From VAZQ01 sp963840535 (lineage in GTDB: Bacteria > Pseudomonadota > Alphaproteobacteria > Rhizobiales > Xanthobacteraceae): 64,000 nt of DNA. Positions 10,311 through 19,024 of this stretch are shown here, piece after piece (positions within the stretch are counted from its first letter, which is position 1; every line of letters starts with the position of its first letter). The stretch lies in the NCBI GenBank assembly GCA_963840535.1, contig CAWIZJ010000062.1:23654-87653 (forward strand). The letters run 5' to 3'. Below the pieces are notes generated by a model, which saw only the letters and a program-made list of their open reading frames with translations, was not told the DNA's origin and did no database searches. The position numbers and the translations under genes were made by a program.

Positions 10311-10499
10311 AACGGCTCTCTTTCGTTGACCATGGTCGGGATGATGCCACGCGGATGGAGCGGAGCATACTTCGGCCGCGCGGGCAGGTGTCCTATCATA
10401 CGTCCTTCAAGGGCCTTGGCCGGGCGGGCGATGGGGCGCGAATTTGAATCAGCTCTACGCGGCGACAGTTACTACGGTATTACCCCTGAGCGGGCTCAT

Positions 10500-10668
10500 T
10501 TAGCCGACGACGAGCTTGACCAAGTCGGCTTGGCGGCGGGCGGGCCGCCGTTGACGAATCCGACCACCGGCAACGCCGGTTGCTTCGCGCGCGCGGCGAG
10601 CGGCCACGCGGGCCGCGCGCGCCGAGCAGCGCGACGAAATCGCGCCGCCGCAATTGATCGAAGTGCAT
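10500..10668 (-). pseudogene. N-terminal fragment of an ABC_sub_bind gene
   Basis: MHFDQLRRRDFVALLG followed (after a frame change) by AAWPLAARAKQPALPVVGFVNGG is the Tat-like leader and first strand of the same binding-protein family as at 6.9 kb. The reading ends after about 55 codons and nothing of the ligand-binding lobes follows, so this is a 3'-truncated remnant. Confidence 0.6.
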
Positions 10669-10900
10669 CTGGTCCCGTGCCAAGCTAGCGTCGGATTGCA
10701 GGATATCGAATTCGCGGGGGTCAGTCAGGTGGTAACGGAACAATTTTACAATCCGCAAGCCGCCTCAATGTCGGGAGCGGGTCAAAGAAATTGCCGAAGT
10801 GTGTGAGCGAGAGACCGGTCGATTATCGCAATTGGAGCGAAGGCGCACGAAAGAATATTGGAATGCGTTCTCTCCCCTTACGCACAAACACGCAGTAATA

Positions 10901-11171
10901 CGCAGCAACACACGGAGAATGTTAGTTTCGGGTTCCTCTCCCTCCAGCGAGGACCTCACCCCCGACACGCCGAGCTTCGGACCGCCCGGTCAGATCGTCA
11001 GATCATCGACAGCACGAGCGCGGGGATGAGCGCACCGGCCGTCACGATCACGGCATAGCGCAGCGCCCTGTTGTCCGGCGCGTGCATCAGCAGTGGCAAC
11101 CCGGTCCGGAGCAGATAGAATCCGAACAAGCCGCCCAGGATCACCAGGAAGTTCAGGCCGGGGATGAGCAG
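10901..11171. repeat. 271-bp duplication, copy 1 (partner at 20320-20590)
   Basis: From the shared GCAGCAACAC onward, this segment matches 20320-20590 at a constant offset of 9419 bases with only scattered substitutions. Homology stops abruptly after GGGATGAGCAG in both copies. The duplicated piece carries the last ~57 codons and 3' flank of a Yip1-family gene whose complete version is at 20417-20944, so this is the derived, truncated copy. Confidence 0.85.
10998..11171 (-). pseudogene. C-terminal fragment of Yip1-family membrane protein gene
   Basis: The fragment reads IPGLNFLVILGGLFGFYLLR, then LPLLMHAPDNRALRYAVIV, ending ALVLSMI. It is nearly identical to the end of the complete gene at 20.4 kb (a Asp-to-Asn change in HAPDD is visible). 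It has no start or upstream transmembrane segments and is joined directly to an unrelated plus-strand gene fragment at 11172. Confidence 0.75.
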
Positions 11172-11441
11172 CGCGAGATCGCAGAGCGCGCCATTGCGGA
11201 GGGCATGCCGCCCCTCGACTACATGCTTGCCGTGATGCGAGACGAGCAGGCTCATTTGCACCGTCGCGACGAGATGGCAAAGGCGGCGGCGCCTTACGTT
11301 CATCCCCGACTACAGGCAATCGAGCAGCGCCCGCCGACGGAGAAGGTTCGACCCCTTGCGGAGCGGTTCGCGGAGTTAGAGCGCGAGGACGCGATCGCCT
11401 TGAGCGAGAACAACGTGGTCGATATCAATAGCGTGCGGTAG
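11172..11441 (+). pseudogene. 5'-truncated phage-like hypothetical gene (MLAVMRDEQ family)
   Basis: The fragment reads EIAERAIAEGMPPLDYMLAV, then MRDEQAHLHRRDEMAKAAAPYVHPRLQAIE and a charged tail ending NNVVDINSVR. I recognise the pattern from small rhizobial prophage-associated proteins, possibly small-terminase-like, but cannot name the family securely. Its start is lost at the junction with the Yip1 duplication. Other fragments of the same family lie at 13326-13412 (C-terminus) and 18000-18105 (central part). Confidence 0.5.
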
Positions 11442-11670
11442 CATGGCGCCCATTGCAATCCGCTCCGCTCTCGCCGCGCTTGGCCTTACGCAATGCGGGG
11501 CCGCAAAAGTGTAGGGCGCGTACGACATCGTGCGCAACAACGGCTTCCACGGCCGCGCTTCGGGCGTGCACTTCGGCAGTGCCGCGAAGCCGAGTGCCGC
11601 ATGCGGCTGAAAGAGATCGAGGCGGCAGGCGGGCTGGCCGGACGCGGGGTCCGCTTCATCATGACGGGCG
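11442..11670. other. No gene recognised
   Basis: This is filler between the phage-like fragment and the 132-bp repeat. Frames such as MRLKEIEAAGGLAGRGVRF are open but match no family I know. Confidence 0.3.
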
Positions 11671-11802
11671 TTAACCGTGCTGACGTGGCGAGCCGCTGAA
11701 GAGCATCGCCAGCGCCCGATCGCACGCTCGCCGCTTGTGCGGCCGACGGGCCTGCCAATGCAACTTCCCATTTGTCCGATCAAGCGGAATCAATTGACAA
11801 GC
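11671..11802. repeat. About 132-bp direct repeat, copy 1 (partner 13458-13591)
   Basis: From TTAACCGTGCTGA to CAATTGACAAGC this matches 13458-13591 with a few substitutions and 1-2 base indels. The second copy lies immediately upstream of the intact tyrosine recombinase gene at 13647, so the repeat is the 5' flank of that recombinase left behind without its gene. Confidence 0.8.
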
Positions 11803-12042
11803 CGACTGTTTTCGGGTCTGACGACGGTTATGGCGTCAAGAATTCGAGTGCAGCGACGATAATAATCAAGATGAAACAGCGCGCGGTCGAGCCAGCGCAA
11901 ATTCGGTCGCAGCGGCGCGCGTCGCTGCAGGACGTTGAGTTGGTGGCGCAGGATCAGGATGTCTGCTTCCAACCGCTTTCGCGACCTTGAAGCAGTCGCA
12001 CAGCATGCGAACGAACAGGAGGCCGATTGCAATCATTCGGCT
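11803..12042 (-). pseudogene. N-terminal fragment of an integrase-type (DDE) transposase
   Basis: An ATG near 12040 opens MIAIGLLFVRMLCDCFK; after an indel the frame continues KRLEADILILRHQLNVLQRR and DRALFHLDYYRRCTRILDA to ITVVRPE. This is the start of a long rhizobial IS transposase family (LRHQLNVLRRR ... ITIVRPETV). It is cut exactly at the edge of the 132-bp repeat, leaving no catalytic domain. Confidence 0.65.
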
Positions 12043-12107
12043 ATCATGGTGTGATTTGTTGCTGACCGCGAGTTAAATGGACGGAGTTTTCGGAAGCGAC
12101 AGTGCCA

Positions 12108-12920
12108 ATGAAGGCCGCCTTTTGTTTTCTCACTCCGGAATCAAATCTACATCAGCCCGCCGCGTGGAATTACTTTCTCCCGCGGGGCGGATCTGAGCCC
12201 AGTACAACGTTTATTCTCACTCCAAGTTTCCCGCTGCCGTCTCGGACGATCTTCTCACGACGAGTAGGATCCGCAATCAGATTCCCACGAGCCACGGGCA
12301 CGTTTCGATCGTGGTGGCCTCCCTAAAGCTCTTTGAAGCCGCTTATGAGGACGACGAACAGAATACTTTCTTCATCTTGGTCTCGGAAAGCACAGTTCCA
12401 ATCGAGCCATTGGCGAAAATCGTGGACGAGCTTGTCGCCGTAGGAAGCAACTCAATTATCCCATTTTCGATTCCAAAGCCCGGCAGCGAGTGGCATTCCA
12501 GGCTAGGAAGCAGTCGACCCATCCTGGCATCTTTGTAAAGATGTGGTTTCAGCACGACCAATGGATCATATTGCATCGCCATCATCTTGGAGCGCTCATG
12601 CAAAGGCCGTGCTACTCGATGTTCGAAAATGTGTTCGCCCCTGATGAACATTATTTCGTGAACGTGCTCGTCCACGTCTGCGGTACGCCTGTTTCCGAAT
12701 TCCTCAAGAGGCGTACCACATTTGTAACTGGGACGAGAGAGAAGTAGTGCGCTACAGATCCGAAAACAGGATTGTTCAGAGAGTTCACCCGAAGACTTAT
12801 CAGAGCCTCTCGCCTGCGGATATCACCAAAGCGGAAGTCCAAGGCTGTTTGTTCATCAGAAAGCTAAGCCCTTCGTGCGATTCCAGCTTGATCATGCGTC
12901 GCCTCGCGATGCGGGATTGA
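12108..12920 (+). CDS. Core-2/I-branching enzyme-like glycosyltransferase (GT14 type), multiply frameshifted
   Basis: Pieces from several frames form a GT14-like N-acetylglucosaminyltransferase. They are MKAAFCFLT; YNVYSHSKFPAAVSDDLLTT; SHGHVSIVVASLKLFEAA; NTFFILVSESTVPIEPL; HPGIFVKMWFQHDQWIILHR; FAPDEHYFVNVLVHVCG with the typical PDE-Y-F motif; and HPKTYQSLSPAD. Bacterial members transfer sugars in capsule or exopolysaccharide synthesis; the substrate here is unknown. G+C is clearly lower than in the core genes, which suggests transfer. At least three frame changes occur (near 12205, 12490 and 12745), so the gene may be a true pseudogene. Confidence 0.6.
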
Positions 12921-13062
12921 CGAATTGCACCTCGCCGCTTCGCCCTCATCCGCGCGAAAAAAATCTGCGCTCGCTCACGACCACTGCATCGGTGATCGAT
13001 GTTCTTCATGGGCAACATCTATCGCGCCCTCCTCGAACGCCCCATCTGCACTGTTGGAACTG

Positions 13063-13310
13063 TTATGGCCGAGATAGTGTTGGATCGATCGGGTGTCCCG
13101 CCCATCGTTGGCCAACTTGTAACCGCAGGCGTGGCGCAAGACGTGGCTGCTGATCTGGAAGGGGAAGCGGGCCGCCTCACCAGCGCGCGCGACCATGCGC
13201 TGATAGCCGGCCACGCTCAGCGGCGCGAGGCGCTCGGACACGAAGACGTGGACCGTGCGAGCCCCCTCTGGTGTCTCCCGCTGAAGCCGGCGCAGCCGCC
13301 CGCAGTCTCC
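13063..13310 (-). pseudogene. Inverted partial copy of the tyrosine recombinase gene
   Basis: On the minus strand this reads LRRLQRE, then HVFVSERLAPLSVAGYQRMV, FPFQISSHVLRHACGYKLAN and DTRSIQHYLGHNS. It is almost identical to residues ~105-190 of the complete recombinase at 13647-14273 but in opposite orientation. The N-terminal half and the Tyr nucleophile segment are absent. Confidence 0.75.
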
Positions 13311-13325
13311 TTGCCACCGAGCGCC

Positions 13326-13412
13326 ACCCCTTGCAGAGCGGATCGCGGAGCTAGAGCGCCAGGAGGCTATCGCCGAGAGCGCCAACGTCGTTCCGCTGCG
13401 AGCTGCCGATGA
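13326..13412 (+). pseudogene. C-terminal fragment of the MLAVMRDEQ-family phage-like gene
   Basis: LAERIAELERQEAIAESANV then VPLRAADE and a stop parallels LAERFAELEREDAIALSENN at the end of the 11172-11441 fragment. Only the last ~28 codons remain, abutting the inverted recombinase fragment. Confidence 0.45.
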
Positions 13413-13457
13413 ATGACGGCCGCACGATCTGAACGATTGCCCGCGCATCGACTGACA

Positions 13458-13591
13458 TTAACCGTGCTGAGGTGGCGGAGCCGCTGAAGAGCATCGCCAG
13501 CGCCCATCGCACGCTCGCCGCTTGTGCGGCCGACGGGCCTGCCAATGCAACTTCCCATTTGTCCGCTCAAGCGGAACATCAATTGACAAGC
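13458..13591. repeat. About 134-bp direct repeat, copy 2 (partner 11671-11802)
   Basis: Second copy of the recombinase 5' flank, here in its presumed native place about 55 bases before the recombinase ATG. The sequence just after the repeat has the tracts CTGTTACACT and CTGTAACAGT, an imperfect inverted pair that could be part of the recombinase promoter or operator. Confidence 0.75.
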
Positions 13592-13646
13592 TGTTACACT
13601 ACTGTCGAGAACTGTAACAGTGCAATTGCGACACAGGGGGATTTCC

Positions 13647-14273
13647 ATGAGTAACTTGCATGCCGCGCTGGATGCACCAGCGGCACTAAATGTAACAGTT
13701 GCCGCCACCCGCCAGCGGGAGGTGCGCCGCTCTGCCCGCCCTCGCGAGTATCTGACCGAGCGGGAGGTCGAGAAGCTCATGGATGCCGCTCGCGACAACC
13801 GCTGGGGCCTTCGGGACGCCACTGCCATCCTGCTGGCCTACAGGCACGGGCTGCGCGCCAGTGAGCTCGTGGCGCTGCGGTGGGATGACATCGACTTCCA
13901 GACCGGCAAGCTGCATGTCCGCCGCTCCAAGGGCGGAACGGCCAGCGTTCACCCGATTGGCAGGCGCGAACTCCGCGCCTTGCGCCGGCTTCAGCGGGAG
14001 GGGCAACCGGGCCTGTACGTGTTCGTTTCCGAGCGCCTGGCGCCCCTGAGTGTGGCAGGCTACCAGCGCATGGTCGCGCGCGCTGGCGAGGCGGCGGGCT
14101 TCCCGTTCCAGATCAGCAGCCACGTCTTGCGCCACTCCTGCGGTTACAAGTTGGCCAACGATGGGCGGGACACCCGATCGATCCAACACTATCTGGGCCA
14201 CAGATCGATTGCCTCAACGGTGCGGTACACGGCGCTCGCGCCCGATCGGTTCAAGGATTTCTGGAAAGATTGA
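13647..14273 (+). CDS. Tyrosine recombinase/integrase, short form
   Basis: This intact 208-residue protein consists mainly of the catalytic domain, like FimB/FimE-size recombinases. The catalytic set is visible: Arg in YRHGLRASELVALRWDD, Lys in VRRSKGG, HVLRHSCG (HxxR), HYLGHRS (His) and TVRYTAL (Tyr nucleophile). The ATG at 13647 is preceded by AGGGGG at 13635-13640. Without an arm-binding domain it more likely catalyses simple site-specific inversion or deletion than phage-type integration. An inverted fragment of a second copy and a duplicated 5' flank nearby suggest that its own locus has rearranged. Confidence 0.9.
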   Translation: MSNLHAALDAPAALNVTVAATRQREVRRSARPREYLTEREVEKLMDAARDNRWGLRDATAILLAYRHGLRASELVALRWDDIDFQTGKLHVRRSKGGTASVHPIGRRELRALRRLQREGQPGLYVFVSERLAPLSVAGYQRMVARAGEAAGFPFQISSHVLRHSCGYKLANDGRDTRSIQHYLGHRSIASTVRYTALAPDRFKDFWKD

Positions 14274-14279
14274 CGGACG

Positions 14280-14370
14280 AACAGCGGCCCTGAACGAGCG
14301 CGGTATTCCAACGGCGCGCAGCGAAGGCAAATGCTCGGCGGTGCAGGTGGCCCGCACCATGGCACGAAGT
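14280..14370 (+). pseudogene. C-terminal fragment of a serine recombinase
   Basis: ALNERGIPTARSEGKCSAVQ continuing VARTMAR matches the C-terminal helix-turn-helix region of resolvases (typically LNERGIPTARGGKWSAVQV). The catalytic domain is missing. It starts a few bases after the tyrosine recombinase stop. Confidence 0.5.
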
Positions 14371-14515
14371 CCCTGCGCCGGTGAGCCGGTGAGCATGGTG
14401 GCCGCACAGAATAGGGTGGCTGAATTGTCCGCGCTTAGTCCCTCAACTGTTCGCGAGCGCGGTTGGTTGGTCCCATCCGTGCCACTTCCGGCCGGGGTCT
14501 CGAAGGTGGCGGTGG

Positions 14516-14610
14516 TTACAGCTTTTTCCAGAGTTTTTCGCGCAGGGTGTCACCAAGAAGGATAATGCCACCCATCAGAAGGCCGAGCGGGACGGCAATC
14601 ATCCAGCCGA
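14516..14610 (-). pseudogene. C-terminal part of a membrane-protein gene split by IS insertion
   Basis: On the minus strand: GWMIAVPLGLLMGGIILLGD then TLREKLWKKL and a stop (14516-14518). This is a transmembrane helix and basic tail. Its upstream part is at 16491-16969. Removing the two insertion sequences and one TA duplication restores an open frame (LSIL-V-GWMIAVP) across the junction. Confidence 0.65.
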
Positions 14611-14613
14611 CTA

Positions 14614-15527
14614 GGGCTTGCCTTCAGTTAGGCGGCGTTTGCGCGAGAACGGATCAGAATCAAACGCGGAACATCGTTCTATAAAGCAGTGCCGTCGGTA
14701 TGTTGGGGATTCCCAAATCAGTTGTCGAGTGATTCATGGGCAGTCGGCTTTGAGGAGGCCGACCCATGCAGCGATTCGGATTGCGAGACGATCAATGGGA
14801 GCGGATCAAGGATTTTGGCCCGGACGGGAAGGCCATGTCGGCGGCACTGCAGCGGACAACCGGCTGTTCGTTGATGCGGTTCTTTACAGATATCGAACGG
14901 GAATCCCTTGGCGTGATCTGCCGGCACGTTTCGGCGACTGGAAGATCGTGCACCAGCGCTTTAGCCGGTGGGCGAAGAGCGGCGTTTTCGAGCGAATTTT
15001 CAAGTTGTTGGCGAGCGATTTCGGACAACGAATACATGATGATCGACGCCACCATCGTGCGCGCTCATCAGCACAGCGCTGGCGCGCGAAAAAAAACGGC
15101 CCGCAAGCGATCGGCCGATCACGCGGCGGACTGACCACCAAGATTTATGCGCTCGTCGACGCCCTGGGCAATCCCGTCGAGCTGATGCTCACACCGGGAC
15201 AAGCTCATGATCTGGCTTGCGCGGAACCGTTGATTGAGAACGCCGACCCAGATGCCTTGATCGGCGACAAGGCATACGACGCCGACTCGTTCGTCGATAC
15301 CCTCACGCAACGGAAAATCATTCCAGTCATCCCACCCAAGGCCAACCGTAAGACCGAGCGGGCGTGCGATTTCGCGCTCTATTGCGAACGCAACCTCGTC
15401 GAGCGCTTCTTCAATCAGCTCAAGCACTTCCGCGCCATCGCCACACGTTACGACAAACTCGCCAGAAATTTCCTTGCCGGAGTGCAGCTAGCCGCAGTTA
15501 CAATCCTGCTCAACTGAAGACAGGCCC
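14614..15527 (+). mobile_element. IS5-family element, IS427-like
   Basis: Terminal repeats are GGGCTTGCCTTCAGTT at 14614-14629 and the inverse of AACTGAAGACAGGCCC at 15512-15527 (14 of 16 match). The transposase stop codon lies inside the right repeat. The element appears to have duplicated TA on insertion into a membrane-protein gene. A second IS5-family element sits immediately to its right. Confidence 0.75.
14766..15517 (+). CDS. IS427-like transposase (two-frame, orfA/orfB)
   Basis: OrfA begins MQRFGLRDDQWERIKDF; the continuation VDAVLYRYRTGIPWRDLPAR and GDWKIVHQRFSRWAKSGVFE is in a second frame, and orfA later resumes with MMIDATIVRAHQHSAGA. OrfB contains GGLTTKIYALVDALGNPVE, ALIGDKAYDADSFVD, CERNLVERFFNQLKHFR and the end LAAVTILLN, giving the DDE motif with Asp in MIDATIVR, Asp in GDKAYD and Glu in NLVERFF. 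The A8 run at 15089-15096 is a plausible programmed slippage site joining the two frames. Extra changes near 14815 and 15010 look like indels. Confidence 0.8.
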
Positions 15528-15530
15528 TTA

Positions 15531-16487
15531 GAGCCGATCCAAAAACTTGTTGAGTTTGATGAATTGGTTGTGATTCCTTGACCCCTGACGAGCGCTGATT
15601 TGTTTCGAGGGGACCTCCGATGTGGACACCCGAACACCGCGTAGCGGCACGGCGTGATGGTCAGCGTTACTCGAGTGATCTCACCGACGCCGAATGGGCG
15701 TTGGTTGAGCCGATGATTCCTCCTGCTCGGCGCGGCGGGCGGCCGCGAGATGTGAACGTGCGCGAGGTTCTGAACGCCATTTTGTATGTGTTGTGGACTG
15801 GCTGCCAGTGGAAGGCCTTGCCAAAGGAGTTTCCGCCCAAGAGCACGGCGCACCATTATTTCATGTTGTGGGATTGGGATGGCACGCTGGAGCGCCTTCA
15901 CCATGCGCTCTACGTGGCCGTACGCGAGCAGGAGGGGCGCGAGGCGAGTCCCACAGCAGCGATCATTGACAGCCAAAGCGCCAAAGCGGCGCAAAAAGGG
16001 GGGCCTCGATCGATGCGCAGGGCTACGATGCGGGCAAGAAGGTCACCGGCCGCAAGCGGCACGTTCTCGTCGATACGCTCGGTTTGCTGTTGAGCGTTGT
16101 CGTCCATCCCGCCAATATCCAGGATCGCGACGGGGCGGCGCTGGTTCTCGACCAACGCACGCGAGCCCTGTTCCCGTTCATCGAGCGGATCTTCGCCGAC
16201 GCCGGTTATCAAGGACCACGAGTGGCAAATGCTGCCGCCAACACCGGCCGCTGGATCGTGGAAATCGTCAAGCGCAACGAAATGCACAAATTCGTCGTCT
16301 TGCCGAAGCGCTGGATCGTCGAGCGAACGTTGGCATGGATCAGTCGCAATCGCCGCTTGGCGCGCGACTTCGAGCGCTACGCCAGGACCGTCGCCGCCTT
16401 CATCCGCGTTGCAATGATCCGAATCATGCTCCGCCGCTTGACCAAGGCAACAGGTTGAGCCTGAATCATGACTTCTTGGATCGGCTC
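15531..16487 (+). mobile_element. IS5-family element, IS1031-like, inserted beside the IS427-like element
   Basis: The ends are GAGCCGATCCAAAAA (15531-15545) and the inverse of TTCTTGGATCGGCTC (16473-16487), matching except for one base. The trinucleotide TTA flanks both sides (15528-15530 and 16488-16490), the TNA-type target duplication expected for this subgroup. The size is 957 bp. It landed exactly at the outer end of the IS427-like element. Confidence 0.85.
15620..16458 (+). CDS. IS5-family (IS1031-like) transposase, one frameshift
   Basis: The first part reads MWTPEHRVAARRDGQRYSSD, LTDAEWALVEPMIPPARRGG, VLNAILYVLWTGCQWKALPK and PTAAIIDSQSAKAAQKGG (first Asp). After a frame change near 16010 it continues GYDAGKKVTGRKRHVLVDTL, FADAGYQGPRVANAA (second Asp) and KRWIVERTLAWISRNRRLAR (Glu), completing a DDE catalytic triad. 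About 280 codons, normal for the group. Confidence 0.85.
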
Positions 16488-16490
16488 TTA

Positions 16491-16969
16491 GGATACTGAG
16501 CAAAACATCGATGGGGCCGCCCGCTGGCGACAGCGGCTGCAATGAAGCCTAGCCACACGAGGCAAAGGGTTGTGCAGGAAGTGGCCTCTGCCAGCGCGTC
16601 ACGGCGCCGCAGGCGGTTGCTTTCATGTTCGAATGAGACGGCGCGCTTTTTCCAGTCGGTCAGGTTACGTACATGTCGATGGTAGTATTCGAGAGCATCA
16701 TCCAGTGCGTCCCCTGCGTGCTTGCGTGGGGGGCCAAGCCATTCTGAGCCGTTGGTTCGCACCGTGGGAATGTAAGTCGCATGGTGGTTGGACGGATTTT
16801 TCCTGCAAAACCGGACAGAGATGCCAGTGTCCTGTCCGTGTCGTGGGTGCCCTTTTTCGTGCAGGCGGAGTTCCTCATCGATGGCTCTGTTGTAGACGAT
16901 GCCCATAAAAGACGGGTAATTCAGGGACAAGTAGGCAAGTGTTTTGGACAGTGACAATATATCCCCCAC
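16491..16969 (-). pseudogene. N-terminal part of a membrane-protein gene split by IS insertion
   Basis: The frame contains MGDILSLSKTLAYLSLNYPS, a charged central region (RNLTDWKKRAVSFEHESNRL) and, near the break, a transmembrane helix TTLCLVWLGFIAAAVASG followed (frame change) by GPIDVLLSIL. The missing C-terminus is at 14516-14610. Small indels also affect the coding part. Family not recognised. Confidence 0.5.
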
Positions 16970-17039
16970 CGTGCCGATCCTGGCTCGGTTTTGTTCGAGC
17001 GTTTCATCGCCGCTCTCGTTTGCGCCTTCTGGTTCTCAG

Positions 17040-17836
17040 TTAGAGAAGGAAGAAGTCCGCCTCCGTCACCGTACTGGCGTTACCGATGCCAACCAGTCGT
17101 GATCGTTTGATCGGCGGCTCCATCGATTGTGACGAGAGTGTTAGCTCCGACGTCGGCGATGGTGACCCGAGCGGCGAAATTGGCGCTCGTTACTCCGAAC
17201 GCGGAAATGTCGAGGAGATCCTGGCCGCCAGTCGGGTTGGCGTCGAAGCCGTTGATCCGGTCGTTGCCGAACCCCGCAGCGAAGATGAAAACATCGTTGC
17301 CGGCATCGCCGTTCATGGTGTCGTTGCCGGTTCCGCCGATGATGAAGTCGTTGCCGGCGCCGGCATTGATGGTGTCGTTGCCGCCGCGGCCATCGAGACG
17401 GTTGGCGGCGCCATTGCCCGTGATCGCGTCGTTGCCTGATCCGCCGATGACATTCTCGATCGAGGTCAGTGCGTCCAGCCCCGTTTGCGTGCTCGAAACG
17501 AAGGAACAGCGCAAGATTGATGGTCGCAGACGCAGTGATGGCCGACATGTCGAGCGTGTCGGTGCCGGTGCCGCCGTTATAGGCGTCCAGCGAGCCGTCG
17601 CCGTTGGTGGCGACTATGGTGTCGTCGCCATCGCCGGCGTTGACGATATCGCGACCGGTTCCGCCGGTAACAGTGTCGTTGCCCGCGCCGGCATTGACGG
17701 TGTCATTGCCGCCCTGGCCGTCAATCACGTCGGCGCCGGCAGTGCCGGCGACTGTGCCGCCGCGCATTCCCATTGGTGATGGTTTCGTTCACATCGGTGA
17801 CGCTGATCGACAGGGGCTCGCTGTCATCCGGGGTGA
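17040..17836 (-). pseudogene. RTX (hemolysin-type calcium-binding) repeat protein, C-terminal fragment
   Basis: Nonapeptide repeats of the GGxGxDxUx type are plain: GGNDTVNAGAGNDTVTGGTG, NAGDGDDTI, GGSGNDAITGNG, GNDTINAGAGNDFI and GGTGNDTMNGDAGNDVF. Upstream the frame LSISVTDVNETIT looks like the end of a cadherin/VCBS-like module. The C-terminus GIGNASTVTEADFFLL is reached after a frame change near 17090; another is near 17510. Such proteins are secreted by type I systems and bind calcium outside the cell. The 5' part is lost at about 17836, where an unrelated segment begins, and no type I secretion genes are nearby. Confidence 0.75.
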
Positions 17837-17989
17837 GGCTTGCGGCGCATAGAGCAATTCACCGCGTGCCAAATGCAGTAGTTGCTCAGCACGATGCCGT
17901 CCGCACCGGCAACCATTATGAACTCCTTCGGCTCTGGCGGGATGCGGTTGCGAATGTCGGCTTGACGCTGATGCTCCGCTTCCGTGCTT

Positions 17990-18105
17990 CCCGCCCAGGG
18001 CCTGGACATGCACAGGTAGCGCAGCGCGTCGGCGGGGGCGGCAGCCTTGGCCATCTCGTCTCGACGGTGCAAATCAGCCTGCTCGTCTCGCATCACGGCG
18101 AGCAT
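17990..18105 (-). pseudogene. Fragment of the MLAVMRDEQ-family phage-like gene
   Basis: MLAVMRDEQADLHRRDEMAK followed by AAAP is nearly identical to the centre of the 11172-11441 fragment. Beyond AAAP the sequence changes (ADALRYLCMSRPWAG), so it is fused to something else. This is a third scattered piece of the same gene family, here inverted. Confidence 0.45.
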
Positions 18106-18347
18106 GAACGGTTGAGGGGTCGCACTAACCGGAAACCTCTCCTGCGGAACGCTGCAATCGCATCAGCGAGCACAGCAATCGGATGATGCTCAGGGCCGAT
18201 ACAGAAACACTTGCTTTCTGGCAGCCAGGGTGCGCGCCAGGATTGGAAAGTGCATTCGTGTGATGGCCGTCACAGCGCCACGCTCGCGATATCCATACCA
18301 TGCACGATACGTCGCGGTGCTGCGAACTTTTCGCGGAGGGACGTATC

Positions 18348-18922
18348 ATGAAGTCCAGGACGACATGGCTGCTGACGCTTGTCGCATTAGGCTGCGCGAC
18401 ACTGACTACCACGTCGGCACAAGCAGACATTACCCGCCATTGCCGGGGCCTTTACTTTGTCTATGTCCCTAACTTTTCCTCCGGCCACGAATGGCACACA
18501 AGTTTTCCCGTTCCACCTTTCACCACCGTGGGAACCTGCGGTGCTTCTGACCCGAACCGCTGTCGCGAACGGGCGCGCGACCGTGCTAATCGGTGCATGC
18601 AGGCGCATTGGGACCAGCGGTGGAACCGCTCTCGGCCCAACGAATGCACCCCTAGCCATGGCGTCACCGACTACAACCTTGCAGACCTGAAGAAAGGTAT
18701 TGAATTAGCGGCGTGCTGTTCGTTGGGCTCGCCAATCAGGGCACCAGCGGCACCGTGACGGTGGAGGCGCAACGCCACAGTGTTGGCGACAAGGGCTGCG
18801 GTACCGGGGAAGTACTCTTTAACGTTCAGAGTCATACTGTGAAATTGTCCGACTACGACGACGATTGTCAAAGAATCCGGCAGCAGCTTTGCCCCTCCCC
18901 AGCTCAAGGCGAAGCAGACTAA
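18348..18922 (+). CDS. Secreted Cys-containing hypothetical protein (one frameshift)
   Basis: The ATG at 18348 follows GCGGAGGG. The N-terminus MKSRTTWLLTLVALGCATL and TTTSAQA is a Sec signal peptide. The mature protein has spaced Cys residues (HCRGLYFVYV, GTCGASDPNRC, NRCMQAH, NECTPSHG), then continues in another frame as VGLANQGTSGTVTVEAQRHS, VGDKGCGTGE and LSDYDDDCQRIRQQLC. Probably disulfide-stabilised and periplasmic or secreted. No family recognised. Full length about 190 residues. Confidence 0.55.
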
Positions 18923-19024
18923 GGACAATCCGCACAATAACTGAATCGTAATCGGACGTGGGTGCGTCGGATTGACTCAGGTCTTGGGGATTCCCGAGGG
19001 GGCGAGCAGGCGTAGGTCGGTCGC

